This document shows positions 33,196-41,985 of a stretch of DNA of 64,000 nucleotides, in pieces. The notes below the pieces were generated by a model that saw nothing but the letters and a program-made list of their open reading frames with translations, did not search any database and had not been told where the DNA came from. A program made the position numbers and the translations under genes. This DNA is from Kineosporia corallincola (GTDB lineage Bacteria > Actinomycetota > Actinomycetes > Actinomycetales > Kineosporiaceae), in contig NZ_JAHBAY010000001.1 in assembly GCF_018499875.1 (NCBI RefSeq), positions 913,928 through 977,927 of the forward strand, read 5' to 3'. Position 1 is the stretch's first letter; each line of letters begins with the position of its first letter.

Positions 33196-34586
33196 CAGCC
33201 GGCCAGCCCGCGCACGTAGGGGAACAGCCCGAGAACGGCCGCGGCCAGCGGCCCGGCCGCGAGAGTCAGCACCACGTCGAGGATGTCGGCCCAGCGGCCG
33301 AGGCGGGGCGAGGCGGCGCGGCGGCTGTGCACCAGCGCCACGACGCACGACCCGCAGGCGAAGAGCACCAGGATCGGCACGACGATCAGCAGCCGCTGGG
33401 TGTCGGTCAGGGTGAGGGCGAGGCCGGTGACCGTGACACCGAGACCGAGCAGCCCGGTGAGCATCGGCAGCAGGCGCTGGCGCGCCGCCACCAGCATGCG
33501 GGCCCGCAGCAGGTGGGCGGTGGAGACGGCGCCGGCCAGCAGGAGCGAGGCGGTTGCGCCGTCGGCGGCGAGCAGCACGGTGCAGGCCAGGGTGACCACC
33601 GCGGTGCCGAGCAGCAGGCCGGTGAGGATGTCGGTGGCCCGGGTGACCCGGGCGACGGTGTCGGGGTACGACGGTCCGGCGTCACCGGCCCGCAGGTCGT
33701 CCATGTCGCGCGGCACGGTCGGCAGCGGTACCCGGGCCAGCCGCACGGCCAGCAGCGGGTACGCGGCGCCGAACAGCAACAGCACGGTGCAGCAGACGGC
33801 GGCCGAGCCGAGCGCCTCCGGGGCGGTCATGGCCAGGCCGGCGCCGGCCAGGCCACCGAGCCCGGTGACGACGCCACCGACGAACACCTGTCGCAGGTCG
33901 GCCACGCCGAGCAGGCCGGCGACCGCGACCAGCAGCAGTGCGGCGGAACCGGTCATCAGCTGGGCACTTCCGAGCCAGGGCTGGTCGATGCCCTGGGCGA
34001 TCAGGACCCCGCCGGCCAGCGCGACCGGCATGGCCGGGGCGGCCACCACGGCCCCGGCGGTGGCGTCGGAGAGGGCCCGGGACAGGATCGTGCCGGCCCC
34101 GGTGAGGACGACGGCCAGGCCGAGCAGGACCAGTGCCGCAGCGCCGGCGGCGCCGGGCGTGACCAGCAGCAGCGCGGTGAGCAGCAGGGTGGTGACGACG
34201 GTGACGGCCAGACCGGTGGTGCGGGTGCCGGACGGCGTCCAGGCGCGCTGCGACCGGCGCGCGCCGTCGGCGATCGCGTCGACCACGTCGTCGTACTCCG
34301 GCTCCGGCCACTCCTGGTGCAGCGGGACCAGGCAGAGCAGCTCGCCGTCGTGGATGCCCTGCGGTGCCAGGCCGCGGGTGACGTCGAGCGGGGTGCCGTC
34401 GGCCCGGCGGAGGGTGTAGCCGCCGGTGCTGAGGCCGTCCACGGCCAGGTCGTCGCCGCCCTGGCGGAGCAGGCCGGGCAGCAGCGAGGCCACCGGCAGC
34501 TGCTCGGGCAGAGCCACGGTGAGGCGCCGTTTCGGCGTCATCACCACCACGCGGGCCAGACCGAGCCGGTCGGTGATGGCTGTCAT
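33195..34586 (-). CDS. eccD: Type VII secretion protein EccD
   Basis: The product is 463 aa from ATG 34586 with GGGCGGGAAA upstream. An N-terminal ubiquitin-like domain (LGLARVVVMTPKRRLTVALP, LQRQGG-like DDLAVDGLSTGGYTLRR) is followed by about eleven membrane helices. EccD dimers form the central membrane pore-like vestibule of ESX complexes. It overlaps eccB by one base and is divergent from eccC. An upstream in-frame TTG at 34616 is an alternative start. Confidence 0.93.
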   Translation of the reverse strand: MTAITDRLGLARVVVMTPKRRLTVALPEQLPVASLLPGLLRQGGDDLAVDGLSTGGYTLRRADGTPLDVTRGLAPQGIHDGELLCLVPLHQEWPEPEYDDVVDAIADGARRSQRAWTPSGTRTTGLAVTVVTTLLLTALLLVTPGAAGAAALVLLGLAVVLTGAGTILSRALSDATAGAVVAAPAMPVALAGGVLIAQGIDQPWLGSAQLMTGSAALLLVAVAGLLGVADLRQVFVGGVVTGLGGLAGAGLAMTAPEALGSAAVCCTVLLLFGAAYPLLAVRLARVPLPTVPRDMDDLRAGDAGPSYPDTVARVTRATDILTGLLLGTAVVTLACTVLLAADGATASLLLAGAVSTAHLLRARMLVAARQRLLPMLTGLLGLGVTVTGLALTLTDTQRLLIVVPILVLFACGSCVVALVHSRRAASPRLGRWADILDVVLTLAAGPLAAAVLGLFPYVRGLAG

Positions 34587-34879
34587 CGGTGTTTCCCGCC
34601 CCTGATCGTTCGTCAACTGGTGCCCCGGCGCTCCCCCAGAAATGGCGCCGATCTAGTTACCTACACCTATCGGGGAGTGATTACGTCAGGTCTGTCTCAA
34701 GCTGCCGTTAGATTTGCGATTAGAACCCCATTGGACGCTTTTGCCTCCGAGGGCCTTAGTCTGGACCGGGGTTTCATGAACGGCGCGGTCCGGCACTCAG
34801 CATGCCGGCGGCCGTTCACGCAAGATCAGGTCGCGGATCCACAGGCGACGCACAGGGGTGGGAGAAGGAGACGCACGGC
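34587..34879. promoter_or_regulatory. Divergent promoter region between eccD and eccC
   Basis: These 293 bases separate the two core ESX transcripts. The part 34640-34780 is much more AT-rich than its surroundings (for example the stretch around 34690-34745), as expected of a promoter. I could not fix -10/-35 boxes with confidence. No gene is seen in it. Confidence 0.5.
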
Positions 34880-37800
34880 ATGGGAACCGTGGTGGTGAAA
34901 CGGGCCGCACGCCGTCCCGAGCCGGAATATCCTTCTGGCGAGATCGTTCTCGAGGCGCCGCCGGAGATCCCGGCTGCCGACGGCCGGGCCTGGCAGCAGA
35001 TGGTCATGGTGCTGCCCATGCTGGCCGGATCGGCCGCGATGGTGCTGATCTACACCTCCGGCGGTCGCTCGTCCGGTCCCCTGATGTACGTGGCGGGTGG
35101 CCTTTTCGGGCTCTCCGCGATCGGCATGCTGGGTTCCCAGATGATGTTCAGCAGCAGCCGCACCAAGCAGGGCATGCGCACGGCCCGGCAGGAGTACATG
35201 CGCTACCTGTCGCAGCAGCGCGCCCGGGTGCGCCGGGTGATCGTGCAGCAGCGCCGCGCCCTGCACTACCGCTACCCGGCGCCGGACTCGCTGTGGTCGC
35301 TGCCCGAGGGGCCGCGGCTGTGGGAGAGGCGGCCCGGGGACGGCGATTTCGGCATGATCCGGATCGGCGTCGGGCCGCAGGAACTGGCCACCGCGCTGAT
35401 CCCGCCGCAGACCAAACCGCTCGACCAGCTCGAGCCGATGTGCGCCGCCGCGCTGCGCCGCTTCATCCGTTCCTACGCGGTGGTCCCCGAGCTGCCGGTG
35501 GTCATGGCGCTCGACGGGTTCTCCCGGGTGCACGTGCGGGGGGACGGCGAACGAGCCCGCTCGATGGTGCGGGCCCTGGTGGCCCAGGCCGTCGTGATGC
35601 ACGCCCCCGACGACCTGGTGGTGGCCGTCAGCGCGGCCCCCGAGCGCCGGGCCGACTGGGAGTTCGTGAAATGGCTGCCGCACGCCCAGCATCCACAGCG
35701 CACCGACGCCCTCGGCCCGCTGCGGCTGATCGCCGACAGCGTCACCGGTCTGGAAGCCATGCTCGACGACATCGTCGGCCGTAGGCCCCGGTTCGACCCC
35801 TCCACCGCCTCCGGCCGGGTCGGTCAGCACGTCGTGGTGGTGCTCGACGGCGGCGGGGTGGCGGGCTCCGACCACCTGATGACAGACGGCGGCATCGAGG
35901 GCGTCACCGTCTTCGACCTGCGCGGCGAGGTGCCCCGGGTGCTCGACTACGCCACGCTGGTGCTGGATGTCGAGGCCGACGGCGGGCTGCGCAGCACCAC
36001 GCTGAACGCGACCAGCGAGATGGGCGTCGCCGACACCCTGGGCCCGGCCGAGGCCGAGGCCCTGGCGATGCAGCTGGCGCCGCTGCGGATGACCCGCGCC
36101 GCCCGCGGCGACGCCGCCCTGGCCACCGACATCGGCCTGGCCGACCTGCTCGGCATCGGCGACCCGGGCCAGCTCGACACCGCCGTCACCTGGCAGCCCC
36201 GGCCCAGCCGCGACCGGCTGCGGGTGCCGATCGGGGTGTCGCCCGAGGGCATCCAGACCGACCTCGACCTGAAAGAATCGGCCCTGGAGGGCATGGGCCC
36301 GCACGGCCTGCTGATCGGGGCCACCGGTTCCGGCAAGTCCGAGCTGCTGCGCACCCTGGTGCTGGCACTCGCGGCCACCCACGACTCGCAGGTGCTCAAC
36401 TTCGTCCTGATCGACTTCAAGGGCGGTGCCACCTTCACCAAGCTCGACCGGCTGCCGCACACCAGTGCGGTGATCACCAACCTGGTCGACGAGCTGCCAC
36501 TGGTCGACCGGATGACCGACGCGATCAACGGCGAGCTGCTTCGGCGGCAGGAACTGCTGCGCGCGGCGGGCAATTTCGAGTCGCAGCGGGAGTACGAGCG
36601 GGTGCGCATCTCCGGCGCCCCGCTGCCCCCGCTGCCCAGCCTGCTGATCGTCTGCGACGAGTTCTCCGAACTGCTCTCCGCCAAGCCGGACTTCATCGAG
36701 ATGTTCGTGCAGATCGGCCGGCTGGGCCGGTCGCTGGGCGTGCACCTGCTGCTCGCCTCGCAGCGGCTGGAAGAGGGCAGACTGCGCGGCCTCGACACGC
36801 ATCTGTCGTACCGCATCGCCCTGCGCACGTTCTCGGCGATGGAGAGCCGGATCGCGATCGGCACGTCGGACGCGTTCGAGCTGCCCCGCTCGCCCGGGCA
36901 CGGCTACATCAAGTTCGGCACCGACCCGCTGATGCGTTTCCGCGCGGCCTTCGTGTCGGGTGCCTACCGGCGTGACGAGACCGGCCCGATCGCCGTGTCC
37001 AGCACCGCCGTCATGGATTTCACCTCGCAGTACACCCGCCTGACCGAGCCGCTGGAGGCCGAGCAGGAGACGCCCGAACCGGACGACGAGGCGGGCGGCG
37101 AGAAGCTGCTCGACGTGATGGTCGGCCGGCTGGAGGGCCGCGGTGAGCCCGCCCACCAGGTCTGGCTGCCGCCGCTGGGCGACTCCCCGACGCTCGGCGA
37201 GCTGCTGCCCGGCATCTCGGCGCACCCGCGGCGCGGTCTGACGGCGGCGGGGGTGGCCCCCGGTCTGGTGGCCCGGCTCGGTATCGTCGACCGGCCGTTC
37301 GAGCAGCGCCGGGACGTGCTGGAGATCGACCTGGCCGGCAGCGGCGGGCACGTGGTCGTGGTCGGCGGCCCGCGCAGCGGAAAGAGCACGATGCTGCGCG
37401 ACCTGGTGCTCTCGCTGGCTCTCACCCACACCCCCGACGAGACACAGTTCTACGTGCTCGATTTCGGCGGCAGCACGTTCGCGGCGCTGGCCGGTCTGCC
37501 GCACGTCGGCGGGGTGAGCGGGCGGCTGGAGGTCAACAAGGTCCGCCGCACGGTGGCCGAGGTGATGGCCGTGCTGGTGGAGCGCGAGCGGTTGTTCGCG
37601 CGGATCGGCGTCGAGTCGATGGCCGAGTACCGCCGCATGCGGGCCGACGGCCGAGCGGTCGACGACCGGTTCGGCGACGTGTTCCTGGTCGTCGACGGCT
37701 GGGCCACGGTGCGCAGCGACTACGAGGACCTGGAGGCCGTCATCACCCAGATCGCCGCCCGGGGCCTCACCTACGGCGTGCACCTGGTGGTCGGCGCCAG

Positions 37801-38803
37801 CCGGTGGATGGAGATGCGGCCCGCCGCCCGGGACATGTTCGGCAGCCGGCTGGAGCTGCGCCTGGGCGACATCGCCGACTCGATGCTCGACCGGCGCACC
37901 GCGATGAACGTGCCGGAGGGCATCCCCGGCCGCGGCATCACCCCCGACCGGTTCCACTTCCTCACCGCGCTGCCGGTGCTCGACGCCGCGCAGGGGGTGG
38001 CCGAGACGGTGGCGGCGATCGCCCGGCACTGGCCCGGCCAGGCCGCGCCGCCGGTGCGGCTGCTGCCCGCCGAGTTCCCCTACAAGGAGCTGGAGCCGGC
38101 CGGTCCGGGCGGGATCCCGATCGGCGTCGCCGAGACCGACCTCGGGGTGGTGCGGCTCGACCTGGACTCCGACCCGCACTTCCTGCTCTACGGCGACTCC
38201 CGCTCCGGAAAGACCGCCTTCCTGCGGGCCTTCGGCCGGGCGCTGACCGAGCGGCACGGCCCGGAAGAGGCCCGCATCGTGGTGATCGACCACCGCCGCA
38301 GCCTGCTCGGGGCGATCACCGAGCCGCACCTGATCGGCTACGGCACCGGTGCCTCGCGCAGTGAGGAGATCCTGGCCGAGGTGGCGCAGGCCCTGCGCAC
38401 CCGGCTGCCCGGCCCGGACGTCACCGCCGACCAGCTGCGCAACCGCAGCTGGTGGAAGGGGCCGGAGCTGTACGTGCTGGTCGACGACTACGACCTGGTG
38501 GCCACGGCGAGCGGCAACCCGCTCACGCTGCTCCAGGAGTTCCTGGGCCAGGCCCGCGACGTGGGCCTGCACGTGATCATCGCGCGCCGCTCCGGCGGTG
38601 CCGGGCGGGCGCTGTACGAACCGGTGACGATGGCGTTGCGGGAGATCGGGTCGGCCGGCGTGCTGCTGTCCGGCCAGCGCGACGAGGGTGCGCTGCTCGG
38701 CAACGTGCGGCCCTCGCCGCAGCCGCCCGGCCGGGGGTGGCTGGTCGACCGGGCCCGGGGCACCCAGCTGGTCCAGCTGGCCTGGCTGCCGCCGCCGGAG
38801 TGA
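34880..38803 (+). CDS. eccC: Type VII secretion ATPase EccC (FtsK/SpoIIIE family)
   Basis: The product is 1307 aa from ATG 34880 with GGAGAAGGAG upstream. Two N-terminal membrane helices (VMVLPMLAGSAAMVLIYTSG, YVAGGLFGLSAIGMLGSQM) precede three tandem ATPase domains. Their Walker A motifs are GATGSGKSE (~480), GGPRSGKST (~829) and GDSRSGKTA (~1104), with Walker B LLIVCDEF, VFLVVDGW and LYVLVDDY. It is a single-chain EccC (not split Ca/Cb). It powers export of WXG100 and LXG-type substrates by recognising C-terminal signals. It is divergent from eccD and heads a plus-strand ESX operon. Confidence 0.97.
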   Translation: MGTVVVKRAARRPEPEYPSGEIVLEAPPEIPAADGRAWQQMVMVLPMLAGSAAMVLIYTSGGRSSGPLMYVAGGLFGLSAIGMLGSQMMFSSSRTKQGMRTARQEYMRYLSQQRARVRRVIVQQRRALHYRYPAPDSLWSLPEGPRLWERRPGDGDFGMIRIGVGPQELATALIPPQTKPLDQLEPMCAAALRRFIRSYAVVPELPVVMALDGFSRVHVRGDGERARSMVRALVAQAVVMHAPDDLVVAVSAAPERRADWEFVKWLPHAQHPQRTDALGPLRLIADSVTGLEAMLDDIVGRRPRFDPSTASGRVGQHVVVVLDGGGVAGSDHLMTDGGIEGVTVFDLRGEVPRVLDYATLVLDVEADGGLRSTTLNATSEMGVADTLGPAEAEALAMQLAPLRMTRAARGDAALATDIGLADLLGIGDPGQLDTAVTWQPRPSRDRLRVPIGVSPEGIQTDLDLKESALEGMGPHGLLIGATGSGKSELLRTLVLALAATHDSQVLNFVLIDFKGGATFTKLDRLPHTSAVITNLVDELPLVDRMTDAINGELLRRQELLRAAGNFESQREYERVRISGAPLPPLPSLLIVCDEFSELLSAKPDFIEMFVQIGRLGRSLGVHLLLASQRLEEGRLRGLDTHLSYRIALRTFSAMESRIAIGTSDAFELPRSPGHGYIKFGTDPLMRFRAAFVSGAYRRDETGPIAVSSTAVMDFTSQYTRLTEPLEAEQETPEPDDEAGGEKLLDVMVGRLEGRGEPAHQVWLPPLGDSPTLGELLPGISAHPRRGLTAAGVAPGLVARLGIVDRPFEQRRDVLEIDLAGSGGHVVVVGGPRSGKSTMLRDLVLSLALTHTPDETQFYVLDFGGSTFAALAGLPHVGGVSGRLEVNKVRRTVAEVMAVLVERERLFARIGVESMAEYRRMRADGRAVDDRFGDVFLVVDGWATVRSDYEDLEAVITQIAARGLTYGVHLVVGASRWMEMRPAARDMFGSRLELRLGDIADSMLDRRTAMNVPEGIPGRGITPDRFHFLTALPVLDAAQGVAETVAAIARHWPGQAAPPVRLLPAEFPYKELEPAGPGGIPIGVAETDLGVVRLDLDSDPHFLLYGDSRSGKTAFLRAFGRALTERHGPEEARIVVIDHRRSLLGAITEPHLIGYGTGASRSEEILAEVAQALRTRLPGPDVTADQLRNRSWWKGPELYVLVDDYDLVATASGNPLTLLQEFLGQARDVGLHVIIARRSGGAGRALYEPVTMALREIGSAGVLLSGQRDEGALLGNVRPSPQPPGRGWLVDRARGTQLVQLAWLPPPE

Positions 38804-38920
38804 GGGCCGACGTTGCACGGCTTTGCCGTGACAAAGCCCCTATGGGGTAAAGCGGATGTTTGGGTACCGTCTGATGTGAGCCGGATTTCGTGAAGTCCGG
38901 CAGCTTGGGGAGGAGCAGCC

Positions 38921-39634
38921 ATGGGGGCACAACGAGTTGAGGTCGACCTGGCCTCGCTGACCACGTTCGCGCACAGCGTCGCCAAGCTGGCCGACAGCAA
39001 CAGCGACGCCGCGCTGAGCGACCCGAAAGAACTGATCAACAACGTGAAGGTGGCGGCAACCTTCAACGGCGCCGGGGGATTTCATGAGGCCGCCACCTTC
39101 AGCGCCTATCACACGCGCCTGGCCGGCTCGGTGAGCATGCTGCTGGGCGAGGCCATCCAGGGGCTGACCAGCCTGGGATTCGGTGCCGAGGTCTGCGCGC
39201 TCAACTACGCGGGCAGCGACCAGCGCAACGCCGCTCTCCAGAAGCTCGCGCAGGCGGCCGCTGAAGACAACCACGACCTGGCCGACCTCACGCCGGGTCT
39301 GAAGGGCAAGTCACAGATCCCGGCCTCCGCGGTCGACGACGCTTTCACTCCCTCCAAGGAGGAGAAGGACGCGGAGAAGAAGTCGGACGAGCCGAAGCAG
39401 ACCAAGAAGGAGACCCCGTCACCGGGGCTGTCCGACGAGCAGTGGGACAAGATCATCGAGGAGAAGGACGCCCACGCGGGTCCCGGCGTCACCGACATGA
39501 CCTCGCAGGCCTGGGACGGCACCACCGACTACGAGGTGGAGATCGGTGAGGGCAAGTCGGTCACCATCCCGGCCGACGATCCCAGCGGTTCCTTCAAGTA
39601 CGAGAAGCCCTATCGGCCGGGCTCGGGTTCCTGA
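38921..39634 (+). CDS. ESX-associated protein with charged C-terminal half, unknown
   Basis: The product is 237 aa; ATG at 38921 follows GGGGAGGAG. Residues 1-125 are helical, WXG100-sized (VEVDLASLTTFAHSVAKLAD, GSVSMLLGEAIQGLTSLGFG) but without a WXG motif. Residues 135-237 are rich in Lys/Glu/Asp and end SFKYEKPYRPGSGS. It is the first gene after eccC, 11 bases before the next one. This resembles the secreted-protein pair commonly found after EccC in actinomycete loci. Its function is unknown. Confidence 0.7.
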   Translation: MGAQRVEVDLASLTTFAHSVAKLADSNSDAALSDPKELINNVKVAATFNGAGGFHEAATFSAYHTRLAGSVSMLLGEAIQGLTSLGFGAEVCALNYAGSDQRNAALQKLAQAAAEDNHDLADLTPGLKGKSQIPASAVDDAFTPSKEEKDAEKKSDEPKQTKKETPSPGLSDEQWDKIIEEKDAHAGPGVTDMTSQAWDGTTDYEVEIGEGKSVTIPADDPSGSFKYEKPYRPGSGS

Positions 39635-39645
39635 GGCGGTGACGC

Positions 39646-41844
39646 GTGGCTGAACCGGATTACAGCTCGGGCAACAACTTCGGGTTCACCCCCGACCGGT
39701 GGGTGAAGGACGACCCTCGCAACGGTGAGCGCTTCTACAGCGGCACCACGTCGATGTACGACCTGGACAACGGCAAGACCGACTTCCACTCGATGCAGAT
39801 CGATCTGATGGCCGTCATCGCGTCCAACCAGCGCGACGGTGCCCTGCGCAGCTCGGCCGCGATCTGGGGCCGGATCGCCGATCTGATCGAAAGCCTGCGT
39901 TCCGGGCTGGAGACGGCGGGAAACGGCATGATCTCCGGGTGGGACCCGGCGGTCACCGTGGCCGCGGCCAACTTCTACGAGCACGTCGGGGCGGGCACCT
40001 GGTCGCTCGCCGACTGGGTCACCTACGCCCGCGACAACCAGACAGCGGTCAGCCAGATGGCCGAGCAGGTGCTCTCGGCGAAGAAGCAGATGAAAACCAT
40101 CTACCAGAGTTATCTTTCCGAGTACAACGCGAAGATGAAGGCGGCCGACGAGGCGATCGACCCGCAGGAGGCGCTCAGCCTCGGCACCAAGAGCGGCAGC
40201 CCCTACGGTGTCGTGGGCGTCGGTATCGGCCAGGAGATCCTGAAGAAGAACCTGATCGAAGAGGCCAACGACATCCGCGACCGCTACACCAAGCAGGCGG
40301 CCGACGTGATGACCAAGCTGGCCGACAACTACATCGCCAACGCCTCGGCCATGGACGAGGGCCAGACCTACCAGGGGCCCACCGAGTCGGCCACCCCGAT
40401 CGGAGTGCTGCTGAAGCAGCTGCGCTCCGGTGGCGGGGGCAACGGTCTCAGCGGCCTGCCCGGCGGTGGCGGGGTGCGCAACGCGCTGGCCGACGGCTCC
40501 GCGGCACGGCAACGGCAGCTCGACGCCGCGCGGAAGAAGGCCGAGGAGGCCCGGCGCAAGGCGGCCGAGCAGTTGCGCAAGCAGAAGGAAGAGCTCCAGA
40601 AGCAGCTCGACCAGACCAAGAAGCCCACGGACGAGGGCTCCTCGAACCCGCCCAAGGATCTCGGCGACCCGCTCACCTCCGACGAGCTGCTGAACCAGGG
40701 CCCGGGCACGTCCCCGCAGAACCAGAGCGCCACCGACACCAAGAACCTCGGAAACCCGCTCACCGCCGAGGAACTGCTCAACCAGGGCGGCAAGTCGCCG
40801 GCCGGCGCCACCGACCCACTGAACGGCGCGGTTCCGCTCACCACCCGCCAGCTGCTGGCGTCCAACCCGGGCAACCCCGGCGGTCAAGAGCGTTCAGGGA
40901 CGACGAACGGCAACGCCCCGCACTTCGGCAACCCGGCCGGGTTCAACACCGGCGGACCGGGCGAGAGCGGCATCGGGTCCGGTCGTCCGGGCGGCCTGTC
41001 GGGCGTTCCCGGCGCAGGCCTCCCCGGTGCCGGTGGGCCCGGCGGCCTGCCCACCAGCGGCAGCCCGCGCTCGTTCGGCACGGGCGGCGGGCCGGGCTCG
41101 GCCGGGTCGCGGCAGTCGCTGATGGGTCGGCTCACCTCCGGCGGCGGTCCCGGCGGCACCGGATCCGGGTTCCCCCCGGGCCTGGGGTCGCGGGGTGGCA
41201 GCGCCGGTGGGGCCCCGGGTGGGCCCGGCGCGGGGCGGCCCGGGCAGCCGGGCCAGAACGGCCGCGCTGGTCAGGGTGGTCCGGGAGGTCGTGGTCAGGG
41301 TGGTCAGAACGGCCGCCGGCCGGGCGATCCCGACGAGCGCGAGCCCTCGGCCACCAGCTACCGGGCCGACAGCGAGGAGTACCTCGGCGACGTGCCGAAC
41401 GGCCCGCAGCAGCTGCTCGGCGCGCCGCGCCCACCGGCGTCGTTCGGTCAGGGGCCGGGCCCCGGCCTGCCCGGCCGCACGCAGCGCACCCGGCGCAGTC
41501 CCGAGGACGAGCTGACCGGGCGTCGCAAGAAGTCGATCCTGGAAGACGACGAACTGCTCTCCGCCCCGGCGGAGCGCCGTCCCGACCTGACCGGCCGCCG
41601 GGCGTTCGGCGACGGCGAGGAGCCGGGCAAGGTGGAGACGGTCGGCATCGGCGACCTGCTGCGGGGCGGTCAGGCCGCACCGCCGGTCACCACCACCGAG
41701 CGTGGCCGTCGCCCGGAGGCCCCGGTCACCGAGGAGACCGGCGCCGAGCAGTACTGGGAGGTCGACGTGCCGGAGCGGATCGTCGCTCCGCAGGAGCAGG
41801 AGGCGGCGGAGCGCCGGGGCCGGGCGCTCGGCCCGTCCTCGTAG
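39646..41844 (+). CDS. Large ESX-associated substrate-like protein with Gly/Pro-rich C-terminus
   Basis: The product is 732 aa, from a GTG at 39646. Residues 1-200 are helical, with WDPAVTVAAANFYEHVGAGT and TWSLADWVTYARDNQTAVSQ; together with the 237-aa protein this may form a substrate pair. Residues ~265-320 are charged coiled coil (ARKKAEEARRKAAEQLRKQK). Then come short repeats (LTSDELLNQG, LTAEELLNQG, LTTRQLLASN) and a Gly/Pro-rich region to ~590. The end has motifs such as DELTGRRKKSILEDDELLSA. It was probably exported or surface-exposed; not a known enzyme. Long disordered tails of this kind occur in PPE-like and ESX-associated proteins. Confidence 0.7.
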   Translation: MAEPDYSSGNNFGFTPDRWVKDDPRNGERFYSGTTSMYDLDNGKTDFHSMQIDLMAVIASNQRDGALRSSAAIWGRIADLIESLRSGLETAGNGMISGWDPAVTVAAANFYEHVGAGTWSLADWVTYARDNQTAVSQMAEQVLSAKKQMKTIYQSYLSEYNAKMKAADEAIDPQEALSLGTKSGSPYGVVGVGIGQEILKKNLIEEANDIRDRYTKQAADVMTKLADNYIANASAMDEGQTYQGPTESATPIGVLLKQLRSGGGGNGLSGLPGGGGVRNALADGSAARQRQLDAARKKAEEARRKAAEQLRKQKEELQKQLDQTKKPTDEGSSNPPKDLGDPLTSDELLNQGPGTSPQNQSATDTKNLGNPLTAEELLNQGGKSPAGATDPLNGAVPLTTRQLLASNPGNPGGQERSGTTNGNAPHFGNPAGFNTGGPGESGIGSGRPGGLSGVPGAGLPGAGGPGGLPTSGSPRSFGTGGGPGSAGSRQSLMGRLTSGGGPGGTGSGFPPGLGSRGGSAGGAPGGPGAGRPGQPGQNGRAGQGGPGGRGQGGQNGRRPGDPDEREPSATSYRADSEEYLGDVPNGPQQLLGAPRPPASFGQGPGPGLPGRTQRTRRSPEDELTGRRKKSILEDDELLSAPAERRPDLTGRRAFGDGEEPGKVETVGIGDLLRGGQAAPPVTTTERGRRPEAPVTEETGAEQYWEVDVPERIVAPQEQEAAERRGRALGPSS

Positions 41845-41985
41845 CAACCTCGTAGCAACGGGCCGGCCTCCGGAGCAACAGGTCGGCAGAGAACGGGTAC
41901 GGCGCCAAAGCCGCCCACAGCGGTGGCTTTGGCGCCATACCCTAGGGTGGGCGGTCCCCCGAACGGTCACGGAAGCGGCGGAGAC

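Noticed and set aside
34826..38818. A 1330-residue open frame antisense to eccC
   Set aside because: It is a shadow frame produced by the high third-position GC of eccC. It lacks a ribosome site and any domain, while eccC shows three intact ATPase motifs.
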